DNA from: Chloroflexota bacterium | GTDB taxonomy: Bacteria; Chloroflexota; Anaerolineae; UBA1429 | Length of the DNA stretch: 6,051 nucleotides | Reading direction: 5' to 3' | Assembly (NCBI GenBank): GCA_014360745.1 | Contig: JACIWY010000240.1 | Coordinates: 1-6,051, forward strand | In this document: one piece after another, positions 1 to 6,051 of the stretch | Layout of the letters: the number at the start of each line of letters is the position of its first letter | How positions within the stretch are numbered: the first letter of the stretch is position 1 | The notes under the pieces: generated by a model | Seen by the model: only the letters and a program-made list of their open reading frames with translations | What the model was told of the DNA's origin: nothing | Database searches by the model: none | Position numbers and translations under genes: made by a program

Positions 1-747
1 GAGTGGATCTATGAGCATACCATCACCATACCTACGTATGAGGAATATCGGGCCTTTGATATGGAGTGCGGCGATGACGGTATCCCCCAAGTAAACACCC
101 CATGGACACCCGCTAACTATCTTCTGGGGCAACTTATCGGCTACAACCAGGCTTTCTATCACCTGTACGATTACCCGCAACAAGTGGAGCGCTTGTTGAA
201 AGTGATGACCGATCATTATTGGGAGATCCATCGGGTTATCGCCGCCTCGCCGGCGCTTATCGTCTCGCACGGCGCCCACTTTCACGCGCAGATGACGCCC
301 CCGCCCATCTTTCGCGAGTACATGCTGCCCTATCTTAAAGAAGTGTCAGCCTATTACCACGCCCATGGTAAATTGCTTCAATTCCATGGCGATGCCGACA
401 TTAGTGGTCTGGAAGAGATGATCTTGGAAGCCGGCTATGACATCGCCGAGTGCATGGTCACGGCGCCTATGGTGCCGGTCACGTTGGGGCATTTGCGCAA
501 GGTGTGGGGTGAACGGATCGTTATTTGGGGCGGGGTGCCTTCGATCCTGCTCTGCGAGCCTTTTACCGATCAAGAGTTCGAGGCCTATATGTATGATCTG
601 TTCCGCGTCATCGCTCCCGGCGATGCGTTTATCCTCGGCGTGGCCGACATGGCCGTTCCGGCGACCAAATGGGAGCGCGTCGAACGCATCGGCGAGATGG
701 TCAAAGCATACGGCGCGTATCCGGTCGATCCGGCGCGCTTGCCATAG
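1..747 (+). CDS. URO-D-like (uroporphyrinogen decarboxylase / MtaA-type) family protein, 5' truncated
   Basis: The frame is open from base 1, so the start lies outside the window; 248 residues and the TAG stop (745-747) are visible. An internal ATG at 61 is not the true start because coding sequence continues upstream of it. Numbering from base 1, recognisable URO-D superfamily segments are: SHGAHFHAQMTPP (89-101) followed by FREYMLPYL, matching the segment before the conserved 'P' helix; LLQFHGDADISGLEEM (125-140), the strand and helix that carry the metal site in MtaA-type enzymes; VIWGGVPSILL (174-184); and ILGVADMAVPATKWERV (211-227), the C-terminal strand. True HemE decarboxylates uroporphyrinogen III, while MtaA/MtbA relatives transfer methyl groups from corrinoid proteins to thiols. 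This protein resembles the poorly characterised non-HemE branch. The zinc motif HxC is replaced by Q127-F-H129, and the late Cys is Val214. Its neighbour 50 nt downstream is a dehydratase-like enolase, suggesting a catabolic rather than haem role. Family assignment is firm; substrate is unknown. Confidence 0.85.
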   Translation, partial: EWIYEHTITIPTYEEYRAFDMECGDDGIPQVNTPWTPANYLLGQLIGYNQAFYHLYDYPQQVERLLKVMTDHYWEIHRVIAASPALIVSHGAHFHAQMTPPPIFREYMLPYLKEVSAYYHAHGKLLQFHGDADISGLEEMILEAGYDIAECMVTAPMVPVTLGHLRKVWGERIVIWGGVPSILLCEPFTDQEFEAYMYDLFRVIAPGDAFILGVADMAVPATKWERVERIGEMVKAYGAYPVDPARLP

Positions 748-786
748 GGGCATGTAGGAAGAGGGTAAACTCAAGAGATCCCAATC

Positions 787-791
787 AGGAG
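787..791 (+). promoter_or_regulatory. Ribosome binding site of the first enolase-superfamily gene
   Basis: AGGAG lies 6 nt before the ATG at 798. It decides the start: the same frame is open further upstream, to an ATG at 669 inside the URO-D-like gene, but that portion is Arg-rich, out-of-frame shadow sequence. Homology to the enolase N-terminal domain begins exactly at the 798 ATG. Confidence 0.85.
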
Positions 792-797
792 TCAGTC

Positions 798-1949
798 ATG
801 AAGGTCACCGCTCTCGAAACCTATCTGGCCGCTCTGGGCGAGCGTAACATGCCACTGGTGCGCATCCTCACCGACGAGGGCATCCACGGCATCGGCGAAT
901 GTTTCACCGTAGGCCCCGACCTAGCCACGGTCAAGGCGTTGGAGTATTACGCCGAGTGGCTCATCGGGCGCAATCCCTTGGATATCGAGGGGTTGTGGCA
1001 ATTCATGTATAACGGTTCGCGATTCCCGGGCGGTTCGCTCATCAACGCCGCCATCAGCGGTATCGAACATGCTTTGTGGGACATCAAGGGCAAGTACTAT
1101 AACGCGCCGGTCTATGAGTTGATCGGCGGCAAGTGTCGGGACAAGGTGCGGGTCTATCAGGGCGTGGGCGGCGATTCCCCGGCACAGACTGCCGAGAACG
1201 CCAAGGCGTTGGTGGCCAAATACGGTTACACGGCACTCAAGATGAGTCCCCACCCGCGCAGTGATAAGCTCTGGCACGATATGGGCTTGAGCGAGTGGCT
1301 CAAAGGGGTAGAAGCGCGTATGTGCGCTGTGCGCGAGGCCGTGGGCGACACGGTAGACATCGGCCTGGATGCGCATGCCCAGGTTTTTGAGCCGTTCAAG
1401 GCGCTGGCCATGTGCAACGTGCTGGAGCCCTATCGCCCCCTCTTTTTGGAGGAACCATTGCGACCCGAAAATCGCAAGGCCTTCGGCTATCTGCGCAGCA
1501 AATCGCCCATTCCCATTGCCACTGGCGAGTCGATGTACACCAAATTCGAGTTCCGCGACTTGTTGGCCAACGAAGGCGCCGACATCCTCCAACCTGATGT
1601 CACCGTCGTGGGCGGGCTGTGGGAGATGAAAAAGATCGCCTTCATGGCCGAGGCCGAGTACGTCATGGTCGCGCCGCATAACCCCTGCGGCCCGGTGGCC
1701 AACGCGGTGAATATGCATTTTGCCCTCAGCACACAGAACTTTATCGTGCTCGAGTACCGGCCGGACGATGCTCCCGCTCGCCGCGAGCTGGTGGACGAGC
1801 CGATCCCCCTGGTAGAGGGTTATCTACTGCCGCCGGATCGCCCCGGCCTGGGGTTAGACCTCAACCTGGAGGCTTGTTCCAAACATCAGTACAAAGCCTG
1901 GCACCGGCCCTTCCTCTGGCGGATTGACGGCAGCTTCGCTTACCAATAA
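798..1949 (+). CDS. Mandelate racemase / enolase superfamily protein, D-galactonate dehydratase-like
   Basis: This 383-residue protein has the usual length of the family (E. coli DgoD is about 382). Residues 1-115 form the capping domain, with the ALWDIKGK helix at 92-99 and VYELIGGK at 105-112. The barrel domain follows, up to the PGLGLDL motif at 349-355. All expected active-site positions are visible: metal ligands D191 (in LDAH), E218 (FLEEP) and E244 (ATGES); the D-x-H histidine H193; the D267 (QPD) and H294 (APHNP) dyad; and E319 (LEYR). Spacings match DgoD: 26 residues between the last two ligands, 27 in the Asp-His dyad, and 25 from that His to the Glu. Enzymes with this D-x-H layout abstract the alpha proton of a sugar acid and eliminate water, giving a 2-keto-3-deoxy acid in the cytoplasm. 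Residues 150-180 form a longer, His/Trp-containing loop that may shape specificity. The URO-D-like gene lies 50 nt upstream, probably in the same operon. Superfamily is near certain and dehydratase activity is likely, but the substrate (galactonate or another acid) cannot be read from sequence. Confidence 0.92.
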   Translation: MKVTALETYLAALGERNMPLVRILTDEGIHGIGECFTVGPDLATVKALEYYAEWLIGRNPLDIEGLWQFMYNGSRFPGGSLINAAISGIEHALWDIKGKYYNAPVYELIGGKCRDKVRVYQGVGGDSPAQTAENAKALVAKYGYTALKMSPHPRSDKLWHDMGLSEWLKGVEARMCAVREAVGDTVDIGLDAHAQVFEPFKALAMCNVLEPYRPLFLEEPLRPENRKAFGYLRSKSPIPIATGESMYTKFEFRDLLANEGADILQPDVTVVGGLWEMKKIAFMAEAEYVMVAPHNPCGPVANAVNMHFALSTQNFIVLEYRPDDAPARRELVDEPIPLVEGYLLPPDRPGLGLDLNLEACSKHQYKAWHRPFLWRIDGSFAYQ

Positions 1950-2065
1950 GATAGCTAGCGATTGCGGATTGTCCGCGGAGGACAGGCTCAGGCTTGCCCC
2001 GTTTAATCGTTTAGTTTGCGCATTGACTCGCGGAGATCGTCATCCTTGTTATTCAATGGCACTCG
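1950..2065 (+). other. Intergenic spacer with small hairpin and short direct repeat
   Basis: This is the longest non-coding gap in the window (116 nt). It contains GCGGA (1964-1968) and its complement TCCGC (1972-1976) around a 3-nt loop. A competing inverted repeat TGTCC (1970-1974) / GGACA (1980-1984) overlaps it, so the two could be alternative folds. CAGGCT is repeated directly at 1983-1988 and 1989-1994. No run of T follows either hairpin, so I do not call an intrinsic terminator. The 3' half holds the candidate promoter listed separately. Confidence 0.4.
2023..2052 (+). promoter_or_regulatory. Candidate sigma-70-type promoter for the glycosyltransferase gene
   Basis: TTGACT (2023-2028, five of six bases of TTGACA) is followed after 18 nt by TGTTAT (2047-2052, four of six bases of TATAAT). 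Transcription would then start near 2058-2060, only about 6-8 nt before the ATG at 2066. That fits the absence of any Shine-Dalgarno sequence there and would give a nearly leaderless mRNA. The match is modest and could be chance. Confidence 0.3.
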
Positions 2066-4870
2066 ATGAAAATCCCTCCAAGGCGCTTCGTTGGACAGGG
2101 CCCCCGCAGGTTTCCCGAGTGGGCCCGTAATGGTTCTCTCTGGCTCCTCCTGGTGACCCTATTAGGCGCGGGGTTGCGCCTGATTCGGCTTGATATGGTG
2201 CCCCCCGGGCTTCATTTTGACGAGGCGGTCTATGGTTTGCAGGCTTGGGATATCTATCGCGGCAGCCGCCCCATCTTTTTTCCCGCTTATACCGGTCGAG
2301 AGCCGCTTTATATGTATGTCATGGCGATTGTCTTTCGCCTGGTGGGCATTCACATCTTGGGCATCCGCCTGACGTCGGCGCTGATCGGCATCGTCACGAT
2401 CCCTCTTGTCTATCTGTTGATGCGCGAGCTATTCGGCGCGCGGGTCGGGCTTTTGGCCGGCGCCCTACTTGCCCTTTCCTACTGGCACCTTACGGTGAGT
2501 CGCAACGGCTACCCTAACATCCTCATTCCGCCTTTAGAATGCCTGGCTATGTATGGGTTATGGCGAGGGTATCGGGATGGCCGCATAGAGTCGTTCGTGA
2601 TGGGGGGGGCGGTAACGGGGCTTGTTTTGTATACTTATTTAGCAGCACGCTTTTTCCCTATTACCGTTTTGCTTTTCTTTATTTATGCCTTCATCGTGGA
2701 TAAGCGGCGTTTCCGCTTGCGATTCGGCGGCCTGCTGCTGGCCGGCCTGATAGCGCTGCTTGTTTTCGCGCCCTTGGGGGTCTACTTTCTGCGGCATCCA
2801 GAGTACTTTTGGGAGCGCGCCAATCAGGTGCTCATCTTTCGCCAGGCCAAGGGTGCGGATGCGGCGCTTGCCGTGTTGAATAACCTGGTTCGCACATGGG
2901 CCGGCTTCTTTTGGGCGGGCGATCCGCGCCCACATTTCAACCTGCCCGGCAGACCCATCCTCTCGCTGCCCTCGGCCGTTCTGTTTCTCGTGGGTTTGTT
3001 GGTTGCTGTGAGCAAGTGGCGGAGGCCGGAGTATATGCTGTTGCCCATCTGGCTTGTCGGCATGAGCCTGCCGGCCGCCTTGACCAAGGAGGCCATGCCA
3101 CAAGGGCAGCGTATGTTCGGGATCACACCGGCGCTCTACACTCTGGTTGCTTTGGGGATCGAGAGCGGCCTGTGCCGTGCGGCTGCGCTCAACGTGGGAC
3201 TGCGTCGGGCCTCGATGGCCGCCGTGGTGGGGTTATTGGCCTATGAAGGGTTGACCGCGCGATATACCTATTTCGACGTGTGGGCCATCGATCGGCAGAC
3301 GTTTTACACCTTTCATGCCGATTACGTCCAACTTGCCGAACAGGCTCGGCGGGCTATGGAGGAGGGCTATGCCGTCGTCTTGCAGGCCGAGGAATACAAG
3401 CATCCCACCGTCGTTTTTGTGCAACCTCGCACCACCGAGGCACTTTGGACGGCGGGGCAGTCGGTATTCGTCGTGCCCAATCGGCCTGCTCCGCTCTTGT
3501 ATCTGTGGCCGTGTGCGTCCAACCCGCTGGAAGGGGCGATTCAAGAGGCTATGGAACGCCTCGTCGAGCCGGTTGGTGAAGTGCCGGATCCTTTTGGCAA
3601 GGCGATGATCCGCTCCTTCCGCCTTCGCCCGAAAGCCATGCAGATGGAGCGGGCCGCGGAGGCGATGGCTTCCTTTGGCAATTCGGTCGGCCAAGTCGAT
3701 GTGTTGAGTTGGGAGCTACCTCGGCAGGCGCCCCGCGACGAGCCGCTCGAGGTGTTGGTGCGATGGCGGGTGAATCAACCGGGCGAAGGGCGGGTGTTGG
3801 GCCTGCACTTGCTAGATGAGGACGACGTGCTTTGGGCGCAAGATCGGCAGATGGGCTATTTCCGCGAGCAATGGCAGACCGGAGATGTTGTTTATCAGCT
3901 ATTTCATCTACGGCTGCCGCCGGGCATCCCGCCCGGGCCCTATCGCGCCCGGCTGGTGTTCGGCCCTGAGGAGGGAGATGTCCTGCCGTTGATCGTGCAA
4001 GGCCGCCTGGCCGGCACCAGCCTGGATCTCGGCGAAGTGGAATTGGAACGCGAAGGGGCCTATGTACAGCCCATCGACGCCGGGGGGGTGCCCTTCGGCT
4101 CGGGGCTGCGTATTCTCGATTATGATGTCTATGATCAAACGGTATCGCTCGGTGGCCGAGTCCAGCGCGCCGTCGCCTGGCAAAAAGTGGGCCGAGAAGC
4201 GGCGCCACAACAAATCGCGATCGAGCTGGTGGCTGATGGTCATGTCGTCGCGCGGCACGAGCTGCCCTTGGCGAGCCGCTATCCGGTGAGTGAATGGCGC
4301 CTGGGCGAGGTGGTGCGTATCGTCTATACCGTTGAGCCGGAAGTGAGCGCCGGTGAATATGCATTGCGCTTGCGTGCCCTCGATCGGGAAGCCGGCCTGC
4401 ATTTGGGGCATGTGCGCGTCATGGGCCGGCGTTCGTATCAGGTGCCGGCTATGGAGCATCGTCTGGAGGCCGAGCTGGGCACAGGCATCGAACTGCTAGG
4501 CTTTGACCTTGCCGAGGCGCAGGTGCGGCCGGGCGAGCTGCTTACCCTCCGCCTGTATTGGCGGGCGAGCGCGCCTCAAAAAGATTACAAGGTCTTTGTG
4601 CATCTGGTGGGGGCGGATGAGCAGATCATCGCCCAGGACGACGCCCGTCCGGCCCAGTGGCAGCGACCGACGACGAGTTGGGACATCGGCGAGGTGATCG
4701 TCGATGAGCATGTTTTGGCGATCCCGGACCGGGCTCAGCCCGGCGACTATCAACTCTATGTAGGCATGTATCATGCCGTTTCGTTCGCACGTTTGCCGAT
4801 CCGCGATGGAGAGGGGCATCCGGCTGCGGATGATCGCTTGTCCTTGGGGAAGGTAACGGTTGTCCCTTGA
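2066..4870 (+). CDS. GT39/PMT-type membrane glycosyltransferase with a C-terminal triple-module region
   Basis: This 934-residue protein is predicted to sit in the cytoplasmic membrane and transfer a sugar from a polyprenyl-phosphate donor to an extracytoplasmic acceptor. The first hydrophobic segment is at about 24-40. It is followed by FDEAVYGLQAW (51-61), where D52-E53 is the acidic pair typical of the first external loop of GT-C/ArnT/PMT enzymes, and by GREPLYMY (78-85), also typical. Further hydrophobic segments lie near 82-118, 126-140, 150-166, 178-211, 222-242, 300-338, 353-366 and 383-397, giving roughly 11-13 membrane spans. Residues 400-530 are soluble, and 542-903 hold three related modules. 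The family core is usually 450-600 residues, so the tail is a large addition. The ATG at 2066 is the first possible start after an in-frame stop at 2024-2026 and has no Shine-Dalgarno sequence. The gene lies between two enolase-type genes without an evident functional link. The acceptor could be protein, lipid or cell-surface glycan; this is not determinable here. Confidence 0.85.
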   Translation: MKIPPRRFVGQGPRRFPEWARNGSLWLLLVTLLGAGLRLIRLDMVPPGLHFDEAVYGLQAWDIYRGSRPIFFPAYTGREPLYMYVMAIVFRLVGIHILGIRLTSALIGIVTIPLVYLLMRELFGARVGLLAGALLALSYWHLTVSRNGYPNILIPPLECLAMYGLWRGYRDGRIESFVMGGAVTGLVLYTYLAARFFPITVLLFFIYAFIVDKRRFRLRFGGLLLAGLIALLVFAPLGVYFLRHPEYFWERANQVLIFRQAKGADAALAVLNNLVRTWAGFFWAGDPRPHFNLPGRPILSLPSAVLFLVGLLVAVSKWRRPEYMLLPIWLVGMSLPAALTKEAMPQGQRMFGITPALYTLVALGIESGLCRAAALNVGLRRASMAAVVGLLAYEGLTARYTYFDVWAIDRQTFYTFHADYVQLAEQARRAMEEGYAVVLQAEEYKHPTVVFVQPRTTEALWTAGQSVFVVPNRPAPLLYLWPCASNPLEGAIQEAMERLVEPVGEVPDPFGKAMIRSFRLRPKAMQMERAAEAMASFGNSVGQVDVLSWELPRQAPRDEPLEVLVRWRVNQPGEGRVLGLHLLDEDDVLWAQDRQMGYFREQWQTGDVVYQLFHLRLPPGIPPGPYRARLVFGPEEGDVLPLIVQGRLAGTSLDLGEVELEREGAYVQPIDAGGVPFGSGLRILDYDVYDQTVSLGGRVQRAVAWQKVGREAAPQQIAIELVADGHVVARHELPLASRYPVSEWRLGEVVRIVYTVEPEVSAGEYALRLRALDREAGLHLGHVRVMGRRSYQVPAMEHRLEAELGTGIELLGFDLAEAQVRPGELLTLRLYWRASAPQKDYKVFVHLVGADEQIIAQDDARPAQWQRPTTSWDIGEVIVDEHVLAIPDRAQPGDYQLYVGMYHAVSFARLPIRDGEGHPAADDRLSLGKVTVVP
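2602..2609 (+). repeat. G8 homopolymer inside the glycosyltransferase gene
   Basis: Eight consecutive G encode the end of a Met codon plus Gly-Gly and the start of Ala, at the beginning of a membrane segment near residue 179. The frame is intact here. A second run, G7, is at 4082-4088 in the same gene. Such runs can slip during replication or sequencing. Confidence 0.9.
3689..4774 (+). repeat. Three diverged protein-level modules in the glycosyltransferase tail
   Basis: Three segments of about 95 residues share one pattern: residues 542-635 (3689-3970), 678-775 (4097-4390) and 806-903 (4481-4774). Each starts with a hydrophobic strand of the type I-x-L-L-x-(F/Y)-D, has a central V/L-R-(L/W)-W strand, then W-x-x-G-(D/E)-V-(V/I) at W603, W744 and W872, and ends with (P/A)-G-x-Y at Y626, Y765 and Y895. 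The distance from W to Y is 23, 21 and 23 residues. The modules look like beta-sandwich units facing outside the membrane. They are too diverged to be recent DNA duplications. Confidence 0.7.
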
Positions 4871-4881
4871 AGGGCACCGTT
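4855..4881 (+). other. Imperfect hairpin centred on the glycosyltransferase stop codon
   Basis: AACGGT (4855-4860) pairs with ACCGTT (4876-4881), and CCCT (4864-4867) pairs with AGGG (4871-4874), separated by a small internal loop (TGT opposite C). The apical loop is exactly the TGA stop codon at 4868-4870. No U-tract follows, so it is not a standard intrinsic terminator. It might slow polymerase, protect the 3' end of the message, or be a coincidence. Confidence 0.4.
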
Positions 4882-4912
4882 CGGGGTTCTATCCGCATCA
4901 TCGATCGTATAC

Positions 4913-4918
4913 AAGGAG
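4913..4918 (+). promoter_or_regulatory. Ribosome binding site of the second enolase-superfamily gene
   Basis: AAGGAG lies 5 nt before the ATG at 4924 and is the strongest Shine-Dalgarno sequence in the window. It fixes the start of the downstream gene, whose N-terminus matches the enolase capping domain directly from this Met. Confidence 0.88.
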
Positions 4919-4923
4919 TTACC

Positions 4924-6051
4924 ATGAAAATCGAGCAGATCAAGACCTTTTTGGTCAACGGCAATTCGAACCCGCGCGGCGACCGACCCCGCGGTCGGAA
5001 CTGGATCTTTGCCCAAGTCATCACCGACAGCGGCCTCTATGGCGTGGGTGAGGGCGGCGGCTGGCCCGCTGTGTGTCAGAAGGGCATCCAAGAAGTGGCG
5101 CCGATCTTGCGCGGCGAGAATCCGTTCGACATCGAACGGCTCAACTTCAAGATCTATGACATCCTGCATGGCCATGGCTTTACCGGCTCGGTGCGCGGTG
5201 GCGTGATCGCAGCCATCGACATGGCTTTGTGGGACATCAAGGGCAAGGCTCTCGATGTCCCGGTGTACGAGTTGCTGGGCGGCAAGGTGTGGGACAAGAT
5301 TCGCGTTTATGGCCATGCCAGCACTATCGAAGCAGCCCGTGAGCTGGTGAATCGTGGCTTTACCGCCTTCAAGTGCGCCCCCTCGGCCAAGGTGTTGGCC
5401 ACGTTGCGTGAAGCTCTGGGCCCGGAGATAGAGATCGGGGTGCATTGCCATGGCGAATTCTCACCTGGCGGCGCGCTACGCCTGGCCAAAGCCATCGAGC
5501 CCTATGATCCCGCCTTCTTGGAGGAACCAACCAATCCCGACGACGTCGAGGCCCTGGTCTGGCTCTCGCAACGCACCTCGGTGCCCATCGGCTCCGGTGA
5601 GCGGCTTTATTCCAAATGGCCCTTCCGCGATTTGTTCGAGCGGCGCTGCGTCCAGATCGCTCAGCCCGAGATCACCCGCCTGGGCATCTTGGAGGAGAAA
5701 AAGATCGCCATCCTGGCCGAGGCTTTTTCGGTCAAGATCGCTCCGCACGATGGTTCCGCAGGCCCCATCGCCGAGCAAGCCAACCTGCATGTGTTGGCCT
5801 CTTCACCTAACTTGATCTATTTGGAGCATCGCGCTTGGGATGTGCCCTGGCGCAATGAGGTGGCGATCGGCGTCATTCCCGATAAGGATGGCTATATCGC
5901 CGTGCCCGATAAGCCCGGCCTGGGCATCGATATCAACGAGGAGGCTTGTGCCGCACATCCGGTATATGAAGTGGATGAGGTCGAGTATCATTTTCATAAC
6001 CCGGAGGAGATGGCTCAGTTTCGGCCCGAGCTCGATTATAAGGCGCCCCCT
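4924..6051 (+). CDS. Divergent mandelate racemase / enolase superfamily protein, 3' truncated
   Basis: The frame is open for 376 codons from the ATG to the last base, so the C-terminus is outside the window but probably only a short piece is missing. The capping domain covers about 1-120, with ALWDIKGK at 101-108 and VYELLGGK at 114-121, both shared with the first enolase gene. The barrel contains K150 (FKCAP), E200 (FLEEP), E226 (GSGE), H275 (APHD) and E301 (LEH), and ends with PGLGIDI near 331-337. Two active-site positions differ from dehydratases of the DgoD type. The first metal ligand, normally Asp in D-x-H, is H174 in V-H-C-H176. The Asp of the His-Asp dyad is E249 in QPEI. Spacing from H174 to E200 is 26, as in DgoD, so the alignment there needs no gap. 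The other ligands are intact, so the protein may still bind Mg2+ or a different metal and act on a sugar acid. Product and substrate are unknown. It follows the glycosyltransferase by 53 nt and may continue the catabolic cluster. Confidence 0.9.
   Translation, partial: MKIEQIKTFLVNGNSNPRGDRPRGRNWIFAQVITDSGLYGVGEGGGWPAVCQKGIQEVAPILRGENPFDIERLNFKIYDILHGHGFTGSVRGGVIAAIDMALWDIKGKALDVPVYELLGGKVWDKIRVYGHASTIEAARELVNRGFTAFKCAPSAKVLATLREALGPEIEIGVHCHGEFSPGGALRLAKAIEPYDPAFLEEPTNPDDVEALVWLSQRTSVPIGSGERLYSKWPFRDLFERRCVQIAQPEITRLGILEEKKIAILAEAFSVKIAPHDGSAGPIAEQANLHVLASSPNLIYLEHRAWDVPWRNEVAIGVIPDKDGYIAVPDKPGLGIDINEEACAAHPVYEVDEVEYHFHNPEEMAQFRPELDYKAPP

Noticed and set aside
739..771. TTGCCA and TAAACT as a promoter for the first enolase gene.
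   Set aside because: The spacing of 21 nt is outside the usual 16-18 nt, and an operon with the URO-D-like gene is simpler.
669..797. N-terminal extension of the first enolase frame, starting at ATG 669 inside the URO-D-like gene.
   Set aside because: It overlaps the conserved C-terminus of the URO-D-like protein, is low-quality Arg-rich sequence, and the ATG at 798 has a proper AGGAG and the family's normal N-terminus.
921..1718. Long antisense open frame (265 aa) opposite the first enolase gene, with weak resemblance to antisense frames opposite the second enolase gene (4771-5451, 5476-5790).
   Set aside because: The resemblance is explained by homology of the sense-strand proteins read in the same antisense phase. 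The sense genes have ribosome binding sites and full active-site motifs; the antisense frames show no family motif.
1964..1984. Hairpin downstream of the first enolase gene as an intrinsic terminator.
   Set aside because: Stems are only about 5 bp and no T-run follows; it is described only as spacer structure.
1924..2130. Small + frame of 68 aa across the intergenic gap.
   Set aside because: It overlaps the ends of both flanking genes, has no ribosome binding site, and has no recognisable motif.
3549..4364. Antisense open frame of 271 aa within the glycosyltransferase gene.
   Set aside because: Its product is an Arg/Pro/Ala-rich sequence typical of a shadow frame in GC-rich DNA, and the + strand encodes a coherent protein with repeated modules over the same bases.

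Overview
This window looks like bacterial chromosome with fairly high GC and every gene on the + strand. It holds four coding regions: a 5'-truncated uroporphyrinogen-decarboxylase-like (URO-D) protein (1-747), a complete enolase-superfamily sugar-acid dehydratase-like enzyme (798-1949), a very long membrane glycosyltransferase of the GT39/PMT type (2066-4870), and a second, divergent enolase-superfamily protein that runs off the right edge (4924-6051). The last one is open to the window boundary. About 94 % of the window is coding. The gaps are 50, 116 and 53 nt, and I see no RNA gene, CRISPR array, insertion sequence or integrase.

The likely host is a Chloroflexota bacterium (Anaerolineae-like) or a relative. 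This is an inference from protein style: GT39 proteins with a tandem set of C-terminal beta-type modules, and clusters of URO-D-like and mandelate-racemase-like genes, are typical of that group. No phylogenetic marker gene is present, so the placement is tentative.

The URO-D-like gene and the first enolase gene are 50 nt apart on one strand, and the enolase gene has a good ribosome binding site. They probably belong to one catabolic operon that handles a sugar acid or a small carbohydrate-derived acid. The second enolase gene, beyond the glycosyltransferase, has its own strong ribosome binding site and the same overall fold, so the locus carries two paralogous dehydratase-type enzymes. The glycosyltransferase between them has no obvious metabolic link. 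It has no Shine-Dalgarno sequence and may have its own promoter very close to the start codon.

Three points deserve a second look. The second enolase paralog has His where the first metal-ligand Asp is expected, and Glu where the Asp of the His-Asp dyad is expected. The URO-D-like protein lacks the usual His-x-Cys...Cys zinc site of MtaA-type methyltransferases and has Gln-x-His there instead. The glycosyltransferase carries three diverged copies of a roughly 95-residue module after its membrane domain. I found no clear evidence for a wholly new defence or mobile system.
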